Assembly (NCBI GenBank): GCA_026225945.1
Contig: JAMJFZ010000852.1
Location: 496,001 to 560,000, forward strand
Reading direction: 5' to 3'
Length of the DNA stretch: 64,000 nucleotides
From: Cricetomys ansorgei
Lineage: Eukaryota > Chordata > Mammalia > Rodentia > Nesomyidae
Below are positions 23,001-34,649 of the stretch, piece after piece. The notes beneath the pieces are model-generated. The model was not told where the DNA came from and made no database searches. It worked only from the letters and a program-made list of their open reading frames with translations. The position numbers and the translations under genes are program-made. Each line of letters starts with the position of its first letter. Positions within the stretch are counted from its first letter, which is position 1.

Positions 23001-24899
23001 GTCCCATCCAGTCACCTCACAAACGGCTCTGTACCACAATTCCATGATGTCCCAAAGCTCGGAGCTTTGGAGAAGTGTCTAGTCACCTCACAAACGGCTC
23101 TAAACCCCAATTCCCAGATGTCCTGAAGCACGGAGCTATGGGGTCCTGTCTAGTCACCTCACAAACGGCTCTGAACCCTTATTCCCAGATGTCCTGAAGC
23201 ACGGAGCTATGGAGTCCTGTCTAGTCACCTCACAAACGGCTCTGGGCCCCAATTCCCTGATGACCTGAAGCACGGAGCTATGGGGTCCTTTCTAGTCACC
23301 TCAAGAACTGCTCTGAACCCCAATTCCCCGATATTCTGAAGATCGGAGCTGTGGATTCCTGTCTAGTTAGCTCACAAACAGCTCTGAGCACCAATTCCCA
23401 GATGTCCTGAAGCACAGAGCTATGGAGTCCTGTCTAGTCACTTCAGAAACGGCTCTAAGCCCCAGTTCTCAGATGTCCTGAAGTACGGAGCTATCGAGTC
23501 CGGTCTACTCACCTCACAAAGGGCTCTGAACCCCAATTCCCAGATGTCCTGAAGCACGGAGCTATGGGGTCCTGTTTAGTCAGCTCACAAACGGCTCTGA
23601 ACCCCAATTCCCAGATGTCCTGAAGCACGGAGCTATAGAGTCCTGTCTAGTCACCTCACAAACGGCTTGGAAGCCCAATTCCCTGAGGTCCTGAAGTACG
23701 GACTTATGGAGTCTGTCTAGTCACCTCTCAAACAATTCTGAACCTCAACTCCCTGATGTTCTTAAACACGGAAATATGCAGTCCAGACTAGTAACCTCAC
23801 AAATGGCTCTGAATCCCAATTCCAGATATTGTGAAGCATGGAGTTATGGAGTCCCATCCAGTCACCTCACAAACGGCTCTGAACCACAATTCCTGATGTC
23901 CCAAAGCTCGGAGCTTTGGAGAACTGTCTAGTCACCTCACAAACGGCTGTAAACCCCAATTCCCAGATGTCCTGAAGCACGGAGCTATGGGGTCCTGTCT
24001 AGTCACCTCACAAACGGCTCTGAACCCTTATTCCCAGATGTCCTGAAGCACGGAGCTATGGAGTCCTGTCTAGTCTCCTCACAAACGGCTCTGGGCCCCA
24101 ATTCCCTGATGTCCTGAAGCACGGAGCTATGGGGTCCTTTCTAGTCACCTCACAAACTGCTCTGAACCCCAATTCCCCGATATTCTGAAGATCGGAGCTG
24201 TGGAGTCCAGTCTAGTTAGCTCACGAACAGCTCTGAGCACCAATTCCCAGATGTCCTGAAGCACGGAGCTATGGAGTCCGGTCTACTCACTTCACAAAGG
24301 GCTCTGAACCCCAATTCCCAGATGTCCTGAAGCACGGAGCTATGGGGTCCTGTTTAGTCAGCTCACAAACGGCTCTGAACCCCAATTCCCAGATGTCCTG
24401 AAGCACGGAGCTATGGAGTCCTGTCTAGTCACCTCACAAACGGCTCTGAAGCCCAATTCCTTGAGGTCCTGAAGTACGGAGCAATGGGGTCCTGTCTAGT
24501 CACCTCACAAACGACTCTGAACCCCAATTCCCAGATGGCCTGAAGCACGGAGCTATGGGGTCCTGTCTAGTCACCTCACAAACGGCTCTGAACCCTTATT
24601 CCCAGATGTCCTGAAGCATAGAGCTATGGAGTCCTGTCTAGTCACCTCATAAACGGCTCTGAATCCCAATTCTATAATGACTTGAAGAAAGGAGATATGC
24701 AGTCCTGTCTAGTCACCTCACAAACAATTCTGAACCTCAACTCCCTGACGTTCTTAAACACGGAAATATGCAGTCCAGACTAGTAACCTCACAAATGGCT
24801 CTGGACCCCAATTCCCAGATATTCTGAAGCACAGAGTTATGGAGTCCCATCCAGCCACCGCACAAACAGCTCTGAACCACAATTCCCTGATGTCCCGAA

Positions 24900-25100
24900 G
24901 CACGGAGCTATGGAGAACTGTCTAGTCACCTCACAAACGGCTCTGAACCCCAATTCCCAGATGTCCTGAAGCACGGAGCTATGAGTCCTGTCTAGTCACC
25001 TCACAAATGACTCTGAAGCCCAATTCCCTGATGTCCTGAAGCACGGAGCTATGGAGTCCTGTCTAGTCACCTCACAAACGGCTCTGAACCCTTATTCCCA
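24900..25100. repeat. Array segment copied again at 27.72-27.90 kb
   Basis: The order of unit subtypes here (a 'ggagaactgtctagtcacc' unit followed by one with 'ctatgagtcctgtctagtc' and one with 'ctctgaagcccaattccctg') is repeated almost base for base at 27720-27900. It shows that blocks of several units have been duplicated together. Confidence 0.7.
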
Positions 25101-25425
25101 GATGTCCTGTAGCACGGAGCTGTGGAGTCCTGTCTAGTCAGGTCGCAAAGGGCTCTGAGCACCAATTCCCAGATGTCCTGAAGCACGGAGCTATGTAGTC
25201 CTGTCTAGTCACCTCACAAACAGCTCTGAACCCCAATTCCCAGATGTCCTGAAGCACGGAGCTGTGGGGTCCTGTCTAGTCACCTCACAAATGGCTCTAA
25301 GCCCCAGTTCTCAGATGTCCTGAAGCACGGAGCTATGGAGTCCTGTCTAGTCACTTCAGAAACGCCTCTGAACCCCAATTCCCAGATGTCCTGAAGCACG
25401 GACCTATGGAGTCTGGTCTACTCAC

Positions 25426-25745
25426 CTCACAAACGGCTCTGAACCCCAATTCCCAGATTTAGGAGTAGGACCTACCCCACAGAACAGCTCAGCGTCTCCT
25501 CTGTCTGCAGGCGCAGGAACCGGGAATTCACAAAATGGCGGCCAGCACGCCAAGTCCCGGAACCCGGAAGTGCAATAAGGTGGACCCCTTTCACAGCACC
25601 TCAGAATCTGCTCTGAGCTGTCCAGTGCCGGATGTGGAATGCCAGGGCTGACTGTCATCCTTCCAGGCACCCTACTAGATGGGGTTGACCCTCATGGCCC
25701 TGGGTGTAAGGTTGGCTTGTGGGTTTCATCCATTTTGAAATGTCA
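25426..25745 (-). promoter_or_regulatory. Promoter/first-exon module 1 in the array
   Basis: A ~290-bp segment unlike the 71-bp units. On the minus strand it carries in order an ETS site (ACTTCCGG; plus-strand CCGGAAGT at 25564-25571), a YY1-type GCCGCCATTTT (25532-25542), several CpGs, then the first 71-bp unit ending in GTGAG then GTGAGT, a perfect donor with the exon end at 25426. No TATA box is seen. MAGE-A promoters are known to use ETS sites and CpG methylation, so a MAGE promoter with first exon is the natural reading. It is inference without RNA data. Confidence 0.6.
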
Positions 25746-26521
25746 AAAAGGCTCCGAACCCCAATTCCCAGATGTCCTGAAGCAAGGAGCTGTGGAGTCC
25801 TGTCTAGTCACTTCAGAAACGGCTCTAAGCCCCAGTTCTCAGATGTCCTGAAGCACGGAGCGATGGAGTCCGGTCTACTCACTTCACAAAGGGCTCTGAA
25901 CCCCAATTCCCAGATGTCCTGAAGCACGGAGCTATGGGGTCCTGTTTAGTCAGCTCACAAACGGCTCTGAACCCCAATTCCCAGATGTCCTGAAGCACGG
26001 AGCTGTGGAGTCCTGTCTAGTCACCTCACAAACGGCTCTGAACCCTTATTCCCAGATGTCCTGAAGCACGGAGCTATGGAGTCCTGTCTAGTCACCTCAC
26101 AAACGGCTCTGAAGCCCAATTCCCTGAGGTCCTGAAGTACGGAGCTATGGGGTCCTGTCTAGTCACCTCACAAACGACTCTGAACCCCAATTCCCAGATG
26201 TCCTGAAGCATGATGCTATGGGGTCCTTTCTAGTCACCTCACAAACTGTTCTGAACCCCAATTCCCCGATATTCTGAAGATCGGAGCTGTGGAGTCCTGT
26301 CTAGTCAGGTCGCAACGGGCTCTGAGCACCAATTCCCAGATGTCCTGAAGCACAGAGCTATGTAGTCCTGTCTAGTCACCTCACAAACAGCTCTGAACCC
26401 CAGTTCCCAGATGTCCTGAAGCACGGAGCTGTGGAGTCCTGTCTAGTCACTTCAGAAACGGCTCTAAGCCCCAGTTCTCAGATGTCCTGAAGCACGGAGC
26501 TATGGAGTCGGGTCTACTCAC

Positions 26522-26841
26522 CTCACAAACGGCTCTGAACCCCAATTCCCAGATTTAGGAGTAGGACCTACCCCACAGAACAGCTCAGCGTCTCCTCTGT
26601 CTGCAGGCGCAGGAACCGGGAATTCACAAAATGGCGGCCAGCACGCCAAGTCCCGGAACCCGGAAGTGCAATAAGGCGGACCCCTTTCAGAGCACCTCGG
26701 AATCTGCTCTGAGCTGTCCAGTGCCGGATGTGGAATGCCAGGGCTGACTGTCATCCTTCCAGGCACCCTACTAGATGGGGTTGACCCTCATGGCCCTGGG
26801 TGTAAGGTGGGCTTGTGGGTTTCATCCATTTTGAAATGTCA
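26522..26841 (-). promoter_or_regulatory. Promoter/first-exon module 2 in the array
   Basis: It is a near-identical copy of module 1, displaced by 1096 bp. ETS is at 26660-26667, the YY1-type motif at 26628-26638, and the donor leaves the exon at 26522. The copy includes flanking 71-bp units, so module and units were duplicated as one block. Confidence 0.6.
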
Positions 26842-28255
26842 AAAAGGCTCCGAACCCCAATTCCCAGATGTCCTGAAGCAAGGAGCTGTGGAGTCCTGTC
26901 TAGTCACTTCAGAAACGGCTCTAAGCCCCAGTTCTCAGATGTCCTGAAGCACGGAGCTATGGAGTCCGGTCTACTCACTTCACAAAGGGCTCTGAACCCC
27001 AATTCCCAGATGTCCTGAAGCACGGAGCTATGGGGTCCTGTTTAGTCAGCTCACAAACGGCTCTCAACCCCAATTCCCAGATGTCCTGAAGCACGGAGCT
27101 ATGGAGTCCTGTCTAGTCACCTCACAAACGGCTCTGAAGCCCAATTCCCTGAGGTCCTGAAGTACGGAGCTATGGGGTCCTGTCTAGTCACCTCACAAAC
27201 GACTCTGAACCCCAATTCCCAGATGTCCTGAAGCACGGAGCTATGGGGTCCTGTCTAGTCACCTCACAAACGGCTCTGAACCCTTATTCCCAGATGTCCT
27301 GAAGCATGGAGCTATGGAGTCCTGTCTAGTCACCTCACAAACAGCTCTGAACCCCAGTTCCCAGATGTCCTGAAGTACGGAGCTATGGGGTCCTGTCTAG
27401 TCACCTCACAAACGGCTCTGATCCCTTATTCCCAGATGTTCTGAAGCATGGAGCTATGGAGTCCTGTCTAGTCACCTCATAAACGGCTCTGAATCCCTAT
27501 TCTATAATGACTTGAAGAAAGGAGATATGCAGTCCTGTCTAGTCTCCTCACAAACAATTCTGAACCTCAACTCCCTGACGTTCTTAAACACCGAAATATG
27601 CAGTCCAGACTAGTAACCTCACAAATGGCTCTGGACCCCAATTCCCAGATATTCTGAAGCACAGAGTTATGGAGTCCCATCCAGCCACCGCACAAACAGC
27701 TCTGAACCACAATTCCCTGATGTCCCAAAGCACGGAGCTATGGAGAACTGTCTAGTCACCTCACAAACGGCTCTGAACCCCAATTCCCAGATGTCCTGAA
27801 GCACGGAGCTATGAGTCCTGTCTAGTCACCTCACAAACGACTCTGAAGCCCAATTCCCTGATGTCCTGAAGCACGGAGCTATGGAGTCCTGTCTAGTCAC
27901 TTCAGAAACGGCTCTGAACCCCAGTTCCCAGATGTCCTGAAGCATGGAGCTATGGGGTCCTTTCTAGTCACCTCACAGACTGCTCTGAACCCCAATTCCC
28001 CGATATTCTGAAGATCGGAGCTGTGGAGTCCTGTCTTGTCAGCTCGCAAAGGGCTCTGAGCACCAATTCCCAGATGTCCTGAAGCACGGAGCTATGTAGT
28101 CCTGTCTAGTCACCTCACAAACAGCTCTGAACCCCAGTTCCCAGATGTCCTGAAGCACGGAGCTGTGGAGTCCTGTCTAGTCACTTCAGAAACGGCTCTA
28201 AGCCCCAATTCCCAGATGTCCTGAAGCACGGACCTATGGAGTCTGGTCTACTCAC

Positions 28256-28575
28256 CTCACAAAGGGCTCTGAACCCCAATTCCCAGATTTAGGAGTAGGA
28301 CCTACCCCACAGAACAGCTCAGCGTCTCCTCAGTCTGCAGGCGCAGGAACCGGGAATCCACAAAATGGCGGGCCAGCCCACCAATTCCCCGGAAACCGGA
28401 AGTACAATAAGGCAGACCCCCTTCAGAGCACCTCGGAATCTGCTCTGAGCTGTCCACTGCTGGATGTGGAATGCCAGGGCTGACTGTCGTCCTTCCAGGC
28501 ACCCTACTAGATGTGGTTGACCCTCATGGCCCGGATATAAGGTGGGCTTGTGGGTTTCATCCATTTTGACATGTC
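28256..28575 (-). promoter_or_regulatory. Promoter/first-exon module 3 in the array
   Basis: It lies 1736 bp beyond module 2 and is slightly more diverged. The ETS core CCGGAAGT is retained at 28396-28403, the YY1-type motif is near 28362-28371 with one extra G, and the exon-end donor is at 28256. Retention of both motifs and the donor despite surrounding differences suggests constraint or recent conversion. Confidence 0.55.
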
Positions 28576-28804
28576 AAAAATGGTTCCGAACCCTTATTTC
28601 CAGATGTGCTGAAGCACGGAGCTATTAGTCATGTCTAGTCACCTCACAAACGGCTCTGAACCCCAATTCCCTGATGTCCTGAAGCACTGAGCTATGAGTC
28701 CTGTCTAGTCACCTCACAAACGGCTCTGAGCCCCAATTCCCAAATGTCCTGAAGCACGGAGCTATGGAGTCTGTGTAGTCACCTCACAAAGGGCTCTAAA
28801 CCCC

Positions 28805-28980
28805 AATTCCTTGATGTAGGGCGTGGGACCTACCTCACAGATAGCTCAGAGTCTCCTGTGTCTCCATGTGCAGGAAGCACAACCCGGCAGACCCTGTTTC
28901 TGGATCATTTCAACATGGCTTTAAGACCTCCCACACCCTGTCCCGGATGTAGGTGCAGATGCGGAAGCTTGTTGTCACAG
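28805..28980 (-). promoter_or_regulatory. Decayed fourth promoter-like module
   Basis: It shares 'gggacctacctcacaga' and 'agctcagagtctcctgtgtc' with the three intact modules, but the ETS site and YY1-type motif are changed ('aacatggc' remains) and most CpGs are gone. It sits at the distal edge of the array and looks like the oldest copy or a relic of the ancestral single promoter. Confidence 0.45.
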
Positions 28981-28984
28981 GGCC

Positions 28985-30205
28985 CAGAACTTTGGTACAG
29001 GTCCCTCAAGGGGACACAAAGTAGCTAGGCACCTTCAGCCTGTGTGCTCCGGCTTGGGCTTCTGAGACACCCTGACTTCCACATTGACCAAGATAAATTA
29101 AGGGAAAAGAATCTGGTGTTTGTATCATACTCTCAGTGAAAACATCCACAATCCCCTCCCCTCCCTTTGACATTTATGAATGTTATTGTTGTTTTCAATG
29201 TGGACTCCTAATATCTGTTGGACTCTTGATGCAAAGTTTACTTTGGATCACCATGTCTAGATAATTGATATTATGTCTGAACATGTGAAATAATACTTTT
29301 TTGTTGGATGTGCTAACTCTGATTTTGTAAAGAAGCTTAAAAAAATCAGTCTACTGCTGCCAGTTATCTGTGTGCCTCCCCACAGGAACATAATCATTTG
29401 CAATATTCCTAATGGCACTGGTACAGGTGTTCCTGAACGTCTAGTCATGTAGAGCTTAGAAATGACTGACAAGTATATATTGACCATTTGAACAAAAACA
29501 AACAAATCTACAAACAAACAAGAAAACTAAACCAAACAAACAAAAAAATAACCATACAGATCTCACCTGAAAGATATAAAGAGGTCATTTATTCTGAACC
29601 AAATGAGTGATGATGGCCCAGTAATGGGGATTAAGCTGCTCTTAGTGCACTGTTCTAAAATGGAAGTAGTTTTGTGAACCTCTATAATTGTAGAAAAAAA
29701 GAAAGCTATAAACCAAAGTGCTCTTCAAATACTTCAAATACATTCTTCAGAATTCTTAAGTAAGCATGTTACAAGGCAGAAAAAATATCTCTCCAGGATT
29801 TCAGATACTACTTGATGACCTTCTTACTTGTGGGGGTTGATGGATACTAGTGTCCTGCTAAATTACTACATTTCAAAGGTTTTTATTTCTTCTGATGTTT
29901 GAAAATATGGTAGGCCAGACACAGAGGTGTAAATGCAAGACTATCAAGGTGACTCAAGATAGCCCCAGGTCGTTTGGTAATGTATCTGTAACATTCCAAA
30001 TCTTCAGAGTCATGAAACCCTAATCAGTCAATCAACTTGTAAAAACTTTAGAACAAGTGTGGTTTTATTGTGGGAGCTTTAGTTCACACCATAAATCAAA
30101 ACAATGAGAAAACATTGTGTGCTGAGATGAGAGATTGTTGTGAAATTACAGAAAAGTGCCATTGCATGAAGATGATCCCTTCCTAATGGTGTTTTTAGAG
30201 TAATC
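28985..30205. other. Intergenic DNA distal to the array
   Basis: No gene is seen. A (CAAA)n-rich tract lies at 29495-29548. Confidence 0.4.
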
Positions 30206-30206
30206 T

Positions 30207-30355
30207 GAAGATTTTGTTTTGTTGAGTTAAGGTGTCATGTAACGCAGGCTGGCCTCAAACTGTCTGTCTAGTGGAGGATGGACTTGAACATGTGGTTCTC
30301 CTGCCTCTACCTCCAAGTATTGAGATTACAAAGGTATACCACCATGTTCAGCTAA
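30207..30355 (-). repeat. B1-related SINE (antisense, old)
   Basis: 'gcaggctggcctcaaact' and 'cctgcctctacctccaagta' are the reverse-complement B1 core, well diverged. Confidence 0.75.
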
Positions 30356-31910
30356 GAGTGATTTGAAAGTCAGGTATCTTGTATTTGAAGTATCTATTAC
30401 TTATCAGGTAGGCATTTGGGAAAGTGAGGGAAGTTCCAGGCATATTTGAACTCAAAAATTCCTCCAGATAAATGAAAATTTTGTTATAACAAATCATATT
30501 AGTTGCTTTTTATTGAACGACTACTACATAACTATTTATGATTTCCTCAGTGGTACCAATAGAAGGCAATTTCCCTAGTACTCCAAATGTCTGTTGTAAC
30601 TGGAAGTGCCCTACTGTTGTGCTTATAGCCAACGTCCACACTAAGTCGAAGCTAAGACTTATGGTAATGTTAACATGCAAATATCTTTCTTTGTGGTGGT
30701 GCTAAGGGTTGAAACAATAATGAGAAATTGAAACCCTTACCTGGATGACTAAAAATCTTTTTTTTCTGAGGCTGGTAAGAAAGTTGGAATAGGGATATCC
30801 TGTCAGCAACCCAGAGAGCCTACTAGGATCATGCATAGCGCTCCCACAGGACCATGGCATTCTCAGATGGGGAATTCAAGTAAACTAAAGGCTGCCCCAT
30901 ATAATGGGGTACTAGTCACTAGCCCTCAAGTAGTCAGCAGAACACTCCCCCAGATGAAATTTAGGATTAGACGGGAGCTGGACAGGAGAGGACTTTGATA
31001 TCCTGAGATGGCAATGAAAAGCAACAGGAGGACCAGGAGGAAGAGTCTTTGCCAGCTTGCCAGATCCATATCGACTTTCTTTCACTGGTCTGGGGAGGGA
31101 TGTGAGGGCCAGAGGTGAGCTGAAGGCCTGGAGGAGGATAAATGAAGTGAATAAAGGGCAGCTCCCTATGTGACACTCTAGGATGGAAGCAAGGGCCTGC
31201 TAGAAAGAAATATATCACATGATGCTTAGATGACAGGTGCTAGGTATGGAGGCTAGGTATGGCAGAATTAGACAGGCTGCCCACTGTGCCCAACTATCTT
31301 TGGGGAGGACATTTACAACATCTAGTACTTCCACATCAGCTTCCTGGGTGGACCTGTACCCATCAAGGGAGTGATCTGTGCAGGGCAGAACAGATAAGGG
31401 TCTCACTCCTTCCTTCATGGCCACCATAGGAAGATGCTGAGGTTCTCTGGGAGCGCAGGGGGCCTCATATAAGGCCTCAAAACCATAATCATGTGCCTTT
31501 AAGAAATGTATAGTTGTCTTTCCTTCATGTATGTGCCCAGATTTCCCTTTTCTCATAAGAACATAGCCTTTTGGATTAAGGACCCATTCTAATTAGCTCA
31601 TCTTAATTGCAATGTCCCTATTGTGAAGTGAGGTTGCTTTCACAAGTATTATGAATTGGAATTAAGACTTCAATTAATCTTTTTTGGAGATGATAGTTTC
31701 AACCTGTAATATTATCCAAGTTCACGCAAAGTAGGTGGCTAATACTGAATATAAGCCTTCTCCCCATGACTGTAATATGACTGAGACTGAGTCAGTATGT
31801 ATCATACAACATTAACTGATGCAGTTGTTATATTTTCCTCTTCAAAATGTGTTATGAAATAGATGGCTAATCTCCCATCTTAGAACTGTGCAAGCATGTC
31901 ATAAGTTGTT
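30356..31910. other. Intergenic DNA, no gene recognised
   Basis: ORFs of 83 and 113 codons on the minus strand (30967-31218, 31215-31556) have no family resemblance and no splice support. Nothing else is evident. Confidence 0.4.
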
Positions 31911-31914
31911 CTAG

Positions 31915-32295
31915 GCCTAGGGAGGAAGGTTCATTAGTAAAATGCTTGCTGCACAGGATATGAGCCCTCCTCTCTCATGTAAAAAGAAGAAAGCAGGCAT
32001 GGTGGTGCATGCTTAAACTGCTAGAGTTATGAAGGCAGAGGTTGAAGGAGCCCTGAAATTTACTGGCAAGCTAGTCTTGCCTATTCAGTGTGTTCCAGGT
32101 TCAGCCAGACACCCTGTCTCAATAAAGAAGGTGGAGAGTGATAAAGGAAAACACTGATATTGACCTTTGGCTTCCACATGCATACTCACATACACATGTA
32201 CACACATACATGTGTGCACACATACGTGTGTGCACATACAGTGTACATACAAAACCACATAATGTACATGCATACACCATACACACACATTTAAA
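31915..32295 (+). repeat. ID/B4-type SINE with CA-rich tail
   Basis: A tRNA-like head ('gttcattagtaaaatgcttg') is joined to a B1-like body ('gcatggtggtgcatgctta') and followed by alternating CA/TG sequence (32170-32290). Confidence 0.6.
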
Positions 32296-32299
32296 TATA

Positions 32300-34485
32300 A
32301 GCTATTCTCTAATAAAAACAAAAAGCTTCTTTGTGTCCATGACCTGAAAGAATCTGACAGAAAAACAGGAATGTGAGTGTGTGTGCCTAGAGATAATGTC
32401 TACAGCCTCTAGAAACTTTGGAAGAAAATAAGAGCTATGACACTCAATTCATTTCACAGCATTCTTGAGCATCTATTGTATAAAAAGCTTCAGACCTGCA
32501 AGGAGGCGGCAGGAAGTATCAGGCTTCCTGAGCTGAGTACACAAGGAACAGAGACTGAGCACTGTACAATAGAGACTGAATGTAGGCTATTTTGAGGCAG
32601 AGGTGGTTGCTCTAGAGGACAGAAAAAAGGAACCCAAGTACAGGACATCATAGGACTCCACTATAGATATAATGGAGACTGTGACTAAATGACTTACCTG
32701 TATTACAAATTCTTCTGTTTTTGTGTTTGTACACTGAATTTATCATAGCTTAATCATGGCTAATCATAAGAGTAAGGTCAGGAAAAATAATTTTGTGATA
32801 ACCTTTCAGATTCCAAACTGGATGGCTTGCTAGAAAAGAGGGTGTTACAGATACCCTCTCACAATATAATTTCCTCAAGTTGTTTGGGAACTACCCAGGC
32901 TTGTGGCTAGAAATTATTGTTCACTCAAGTGCCCCAGGCCACATGGCAGCAGTTCAGCTATTGCTGCGCAGATTTATCTTCTGACATAATGAGCTTAGAA
33001 TGTTTCCTCTGCTAGTAATTTACTTTTTACTTTTCCCAGCCTGAAATCCTATTTGTCCTTTCAGATTCAACACATCAGTTCTAAAGTTCTAGAAGCTGTT
33101 TTCGATTATTCATTTCTGTTTGTTCCCAGTGCCTCCTACAGGATCTGATACAATGCATAGGGTTTAGAAACCATATTCTAGATGGAAGAGACTGAAGGAC
33201 TAAAGGTTATAGGCTACTCCTGCTTAACGGATGCTTTAGAGGAAATAAAGTGGAGGAGAGGGTATCTAATTTGGGGTAGAAGAGTGTGACAGAAGCACAA
33301 AGAGGGAGAGGGAAGTGAGTGGGAAACTAAGAAATGGGAGCAAGATAGGGATGCGAACAAAAGCAATCTGTATGTGGATCTAGTCAATGACCTCTGACAG
33401 GCCAGTCCATCCTGTTTTCTGTAGAGAGTAGAGGAAGACTGAGTGAATGGCATGGGTGCAATCATGTCAATGACTCCAGTATTTCAGCCTCATAGGAGTC
33501 GCTAAACCTTCCCTGGGTGAGGCTCAGAAAGCTTTCCTGAGGGTTTGGGAGCAAAATATTGATCCATGTGTACAAAAACTAGCAACTTCAGCTTCCTCTT
33601 TCCAGCTTTTTATATGCTGCAACTGCTCACCTAGAGACCACCTACTGTGACTAGTCATCCCCTCCAGCATGCTGTGCCAAATAAACAAGCTGAGGCTCTC
33701 ATGGTGACAGTAGTGCCACTCCATCAGAGTGTGCATACCCCACCTGACCCAAGCTTTTCTGTGTATGTCTGTGTATCTGTTCTTTTCATCATTCCCTTGC
33801 CACCTCTAGACAAGATTCCAGGACCTAAGCAGTGTGAGATGCAGCAGTCTTCCCTGTATGTTTGGCTATGCTCCTTTGACCTTGGCATTCAGAAACAGAG
33901 CCCCAGGAGACCATTCCCTAGAACCTTCCTATCTATTTGAGAGGCTTTTAAAAACCCTTGGCAGCTGTGAAAGTTTAGAGAGGAAAAACAGAGGGACCAT
34001 ACTGGCCACGAAGGTCCAGGTAAAATTTTTCACTATGCTTCCCAATAGAAAACAATCACTGATCCTTCAGTAGGTAAAGAATTTGTTCCATGAGGGTTGG
34101 TTATCTACCTTCTTTTGGGATGTTCTGGTAGCAAGAATGGCCACTGGCTCTTCGGAACTCTCTTGACCTCTCTAAGGAACTTCTGGTCACAAGTCCTAAA
34201 AGAAGCTTTCCTGAATTGGCTGCTACTTATAGTCTCTAGAAGACTAATGAACAGTTGAAGATCCCAGCAGAACCATAGGAACTTTCATCCCTTCCACTGG
34301 CTTCCCAACTTCTCCTCCAGATCATCAAGTTCCCAAATAAAGCTCTGTAGTCTATCAAACTCCACTTGTCCATACTTCAGACACAACCACCTCACTGGCA
34401 GATCTCAGGACAGGAAAACTCATGGGTTTATGAAAATCACACTAAAGTCAGGAGCAATAGGTTCTCTTAGGAAAATGGAGGTTGC
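32300..34485. other. Intergenic DNA, no gene recognised
   Basis: A MIR-like fragment may lie at 32455-32490 ('gagcatctattgtataaaaa'). No coding exon or regulatory cluster was seen. Confidence 0.4.
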
Positions 34486-34488
34486 ATT

Positions 34489-34645
34489 TTTTTTTCTTTT
34501 TGACACAAAGTTTCTCTATGTATCCCTGACTGTTTTGGAACTCAATATGTAGACCAAACTGGCCTTGAACTCACAGAGATCCACCTGCCTCTGCCTCCTG
34601 AGTGTGGGTACTAAGGTGTGTGCCAGTACACCTGACTCAGGTATT
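34489..34645 (-). repeat. B1 SINE (antisense)
   Basis: A poly-T start, 'tagaccaaactggccttgaa', 'ctcacagagatccacctgcc' and 'tctgcctcctgagtg' identify a reverse-complement B1. Confidence 0.88.
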
Positions 34646-34649
34646 TTGT

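Larger units (their letters stand above)
20169..28810. repeat. 71-bp minisatellite array (~8.6 kb)
   Basis: The unit is 71 bp (for example 21455 to 21526) and typically carries 'acctcacaaacggctctgaa', 'ccccaattcccagatgtcct' and 'gaagcacggagctatgg', ending in 'tcctgtctagtc'. Allowing for three inserted modules, the length corresponds to about 110 copies. Units fall into subtypes: a marker subtype with 'aaatatgcagtccagacta' starts at 20461, 21740, 22659, 23722, 24715 and 27545, at spacings near whole multiples of 71, so there is higher-order structure. Units at the proximal edge (20.17-20.9 kb) are more degenerate than those in the centre. Most units contain two CpGs. On the minus strand most also carry GAG then GTGACT, a near-consensus splice donor. 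Confidence 0.97.

Noticed and set aside
25422..26947. 82- and 70-codon ORFs repeated in each promoter module
   Set aside because: They are repeated only because the module is duplicated. They cross the presumed promoter and splice donor, and lack family resemblance.
20169..28810. CRISPR-like array
   Set aside because: The repeats abut with no unique spacers, the unit is 71 bp, and the DNA is mammalian; it is a minisatellite.
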